Shown: positions 61,901-64,000 of the stretch, one piece after another
Layout: every line of letters starts with the position of its first letter
How positions within the stretch are numbered: position 1 is the first letter of the stretch
DNA from: Holacanthus passer
Lineage: Eukaryota; Chordata; Actinopteri; Pomacanthidae
Assembly (NCBI GenBank): GCA_025331565.1
Contig: JAFREQ010000034.1
Span: 558,001 to 622,000, forward strand
Direction: 5' to 3'
DNA length: 64,000 bases
The notes under the pieces: generated by a model
Databases searched by the model: none
The model's input: the letters and a program-made list of their open reading frames with translations, nothing else
What the model was told of the DNA's origin: nothing
Translations under genes and position numbers: made by a program

Positions 61901-62748
61901 TTGAAATGTTGTTTTGCAATGTGCAACTGTCAGAAAAAGATGCCAGCATCGATAAAAGAAACTGACAAGTTCGGAGGCATATGATTATACAATTTAGAAA
62001 TGGTTCTGGTGCTTGATTCCCATTCCTTGCTGTTATATGAAACTCTTTAATGTTTTTTGAAAATGAAGTTTCCATCTTTAGTAGGAACAAATGGGCCTGG
62101 GGCTGAGTGATGTAGACATGGTAGGGGAGTCAGAAAGTATTGAGAGACAGACTAACACATATTTGATTTGTGGACAATTAAAAGAAATACAGAAGAAAGT
62201 TCTCAGCAAGATAATTCTCCAAATGGAGTATTAAATAAAAACTGCAACAATAAAGAAGAAAACGCAACTGATGGGCAAGAAAATGAAAAACTCAAACATA
62301 AACTCAAAATACAAGCTTGACGATAATTGAAGTTGAATGAATGTTTTTCAGAAAGTATGAACACAGCCAGTAACGGAGCCTTCGGGCAGTTTGGAGCTTC
62401 TCTCATTAACTGACACATTCATAAACTTTTGTCTTCTGTCCCTGTAGCAACAAAGGCATGGAGCATCTCTACAGCATGAAGTGCAAGAACAAAGTGCCTT
62501 TGTACGACCTGCTGCTGGAGATGCTGGACGCTCACCGCATCCGCCCAGATGAACCGGCTGAGTACTGGACCGAGGCTGACGAAGAGCATCCCTTCACCAT
62601 CAACAGCAGCAGTGGCGGCGGAGGATCCTCTTCAGCCACTTCCAGTTCAGGACCGCGAGTCAGCCTCGAGAGCCCGAGCAGAGCCCCCACAGGTCCAGGT
62701 GTCCTGCAGTTCAGAGGGTCCCGCTCTGACTGCACCCACATCCTATGA
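52972..62748 (+). CDS. esr1: estrogen receptor alpha
   Basis: Ligand-activated nuclear receptor for estradiol. Nine coding exons: 52972-53405, 54333-54559, 55526-55642, 56266-56453, 56719-56872, 58850-58988, 60059-60192, 60831-61014 and 62448-62748. The long form is 625 aa; the short form from ATG 53113 (MYPEES) is 578 aa. All phases agree. The A/B domain is about 1-190. The DNA-binding domain has zinc Cys at 191, 194, 208, 211 and 227, 233, 243, 246, and P-box EGCKA at 209-213. The hinge is about 260-320 with the basic RKDRGRVLRRDKRR stretch, and the ligand-binding domain is about 325-552. The estradiol-contact residues Glu361, Arg402 and His532 correspond to human E353, R394 and H524, and helix 12 reads VPLYDLLLEML at 542-552. 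The Ser/Gly-rich F domain follows. The sequence resembles percomorph ER-alpha. Confidence 0.98.
53113..53115 (+). other. esr1: alternative (short-form) start codon of esr1
   Basis: In-frame ATG, 47 codons after the first, opening the MYPEES start used by short ER-alpha isoforms of fish. Four bases upstream is an acceptor-like site, cgcccccctcag|TGAC, so a leader exon could splice here and remove the long-form start. Confidence 0.6.
53406..54332 (+). other. esr1 intron 1
   Basis: Intron from gtgaga to the acceptor tgtggcag. A/T-rich; nothing else recognised. Confidence 0.85.
54560..55525 (+). other. esr1 intron 2
   Basis: Intron separating the two DNA-binding-domain zinc fingers, from gtaggt to tttcag. 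It contains a retroposon 3' tail at 54745-54815. The open frames at 55198-55520 are intronic. Confidence 0.85.
54745..54815 (+). repeat. LINE-type 3' tail
   Basis: 'aatttccccactgtgggacgaataaagtttgtcttatctta' is a typical fish retroposon end. The phrase 'ttgcaaatttccccactg' is duplicated just before it. Confidence 0.65.
55643..56265 (+). other. esr1 intron 3
   Basis: Intron from gtgggg to ctgaag. T-rich; no other feature. Confidence 0.85.
56454..56718 (+). other. esr1 intron 4, splitting the hinge/LBD exon of mammals
   Basis: Intron from gtgcgt to ccccag between MPPKQ and VLLLLQ. The single mammalian exon 4 (336 nt) corresponds here to 188 plus 154 nt. Within it, near 56545-56600, is a fragment of the same dispersed repeat seen at 1.9 and 14.8 kb ('catcctccagggaccatgaa', 'aaatttcatggcagt'). 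Confidence 0.85.
56545..56640 (+). repeat. teleost dispersed repeat, copy 3 (fragment)
   Basis: Contains 'atcatcctccagggaccatgaat' and 'accaaatttcatggcagt', phrases shared with the copies at about 1.9 and 14.8 kb. Confidence 0.55.
57860..58125. repeat. teleost dispersed repeat with CCCTAA phrases and (AC)n
   Basis: The stretch contains 'tcccattgggac', 'cctaaccctaacc' phrases, 'gtctggaccaatggggacc', a 19-20-bp direct duplication (atgatgacaggatgtcccc), then 'gtccccactgggatataaaaacaaaacac' and a (AC)n run at 58100-58123. This is the layout of a very common fish repeat associated with CA tracts. It is not a true telomere array. Confidence 0.65.
58237..58258. repeat. (AC)n microsatellite
   Basis: Uninterrupted AC dinucleotides in esr1 intron 5. 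Confidence 0.9.
58989..60058 (+). other. esr1 intron 6
   Basis: Intron from gtagca to ttctctag. It contains (GA)n at about 59508-59532 and (CAGA)n at about 59562-59577. Confidence 0.85.
59508..59577. repeat. (GA)n and (CAGA)n simple repeats
   Basis: Imperfect GA run followed by a short tetranucleotide CAGA run. Confidence 0.8.
60193..60830 (+). other. esr1 intron 7
   Basis: Intron from gtgagg to ctgtcag. No other feature recognised. Confidence 0.85.
61015..62447 (+). other. esr1 intron 8
   Basis: Intron from gtgaaa to cctgtag. It contains a common fish repeat fragment near 61495-61601; the rest is unremarkable A/T-rich DNA. Confidence 0.85.
61495..61601 (+). repeat. teleost dispersed repeat end
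   Basis: The phrase 'gtacttttacttaagtaaagg', then 'atctgaatacttcttccacc' and 'actgg', is the end of a repeat found very widely in percomorph genomes. Confidence 0.65.
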
Positions 62749-64000
62749 GACACAGCACAACAAGCAACATCTGAAGGTCAAAAGTCATTTTTATCAGTGA
62801 TATGTATGAAAGGGGTTTGGGAATGAAAGATAAAGGTTGTATTTGAATTCATTACATAAGATAATTATTTATAAATTAAGTGATTTTATAGTTGTAGCTG
62901 TTTAGGGAGACATTGTTCCTTTGCACTACTTCAGTTCACTACAATACGAGCTTCAATGCAGTTAATCTTCTATGCTACCTTTCATAATACCTGTGATTCT
63001 GAGTCAGTCTCTACCAGCTTTACAGTACAGCTCTGTATTTCCAGGCGTTAGGTCATATTGTGGCGCTCTGTTAGCTACGGTGATTTGAAATGACGAGCAG
63101 CTAATTTTTCTTTGTATTCGCTTCGACCAAAGTGCACTTCCTCTTGGGTTCAACGGGCTATTGTGCATTATTTTTACTCTTACATATTAAGGATGATTAG
63201 ACACTAAACTATGATAAAACTTTAAATTCAAACATCATTAACGACTGAATGTCAGGTATCGTGTCTTAAACACACAAATTATTTCAGTGTTGAATTTATG
63301 AAATGGAAACAGTGGCTGAGAATATATCTGTTGAATTTTGAATAGCTACAAATCACACCATCAAATCTTTAGAGTACTCATTACATAATGAAGGAAGCCG
63401 AGCTTTATTGTTGGGTAACTTCACCCTGTCTTCAGCTTTTTGTGCATAGTAGGTTTGTTCTCTCTGGTTACTTGCACCAAGGTTTTTTCTCAAATTTGTC
63501 ATGTCTTAAATATTTATGTGTGTCTGTGAGAGAGAGATTTAGCAAAATGTGAGGCAACGAGCTGTGAGTTGCTCTCAGCTGATTTGATGCATAGATTTTT
63601 GTCTTGCAGTTGTTTAACCACGTCAAAGCTACACCTGGTTACAGTTCATCCATTAATTCAGTGATTACATTACATGGAGTTTGGCTGGATTTACACACCT
63701 CCAAAAACCTAATTATCATAAAGTATGTGCACATGTGATTGTTTTTACTTCTGTTTAAATACACCAAATTTAATCAGAAAGTCAGAAAATAATGAAAAAT
63801 GTCCCGAGCCCAAAGTAAAGCATTCAAACAGCTTTTTTGTATCCGACAATCTAAATCCAAAATATATTAAACTTACCTCACCTTAGATAACTTTGGACAC
63901 TGTTCTGCCACAGTCGACTGACATGTAGAGAATGTACTCATAAGTGAAAAGATGCAGTTACAGTGGAGTCTCAAGTTGCCAAACCTGATCTGTGCCATCT
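62749..64000 (+). other. esr1: esr1 3'UTR, probably continuing past the window
   Basis: Noncoding stretch after the esr1 stop codon. I found no AATAAA. An ATTAAA variant lies at 63866-63871 and could be used, but a longer 3'UTR that leaves the window is equally possible. Confidence 0.5.

Noticed and set aside
1..64000. CRISPR arrays, operons, tRNA, rRNA or microRNA genes
   Set aside because: No regular repeat-spacer arrays or recognisable RNA gene structures were seen. The DNA is from a vertebrate, so prokaryotic features are not expected.

Overview
The window is vertebrate genomic DNA, almost certainly from a percomorph teleost. The evidence is spliced genes with GT-AG introns, many CA/GT microsatellites, typical teleost dispersed repeats, and proteins that match fish versions of known vertebrate genes. 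Four protein-coding genes can be read: akap12 (+), zbtb2 (-), armt1 (+) and esr1 (+). This is the same order and orientation as AKAP12-ZBTB2-(RMND1)-ARMT1-(CCDC170)-ESR1 on human 6q25, so the block is an old conserved synteny group. I could not find RMND1 or CCDC170 at their expected places.

Layout. 1-9441: intron or 5' flank of akap12 with repeats. 9442-9517: an exon of the long (alpha-type) akap12 transcript. 20262-20286: the short start exon of the beta-type transcript. 24259-28556: the giant akap12 exon, which encodes nearly the whole scaffold. A 3'UTR intron and a 3'UTR follow, ending near 32.1 kb. zbtb2 converges from the other strand: 3'UTR about 32.45-35.2 kb, coding exons 35227-36643 and 36941-37113, and a GC-rich promoter near 40.5-40.8 kb. 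40.8-45.4 kb is intergenic and holds LINE tails, a GC-rich patch and a near-perfect hairpin. armt1 has five coding exons from 45470 to 48294. 49.8-51.3 kb holds a dead Tc1-like transposon. esr1 (estrogen receptor alpha) has nine coding exons from 52972 to 62748, and its 3'UTR runs toward the window end.

The genes do not form a single pathway. akap12 encodes a membrane-associated scaffold for PKA and other signalling enzymes. zbtb2 encodes a BTB zinc-finger transcription factor. armt1 encodes a DUF89 metal-dependent phosphatase or carboxyl methyltransferase. esr1 encodes the nuclear estrogen receptor. The splice reading is strongly supported: phases match at every join, and five esr1 exon lengths (117, 139, 134 and 184 nt, plus the split hinge exon) agree with the known gene structure.

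I saw no convincing new biological system. The points most worth a second look are a possible 12-nt microexon in akap12, several PKA-anchoring-like helices in its C-terminal half, an internal splice acceptor that could separate long and short ER-alpha forms, the apparent absence of RMND1 and CCDC170, an unexplained protein-like ORF in the zbtb2 intron, and a 27-bp-arm palindrome at 44.4 kb.
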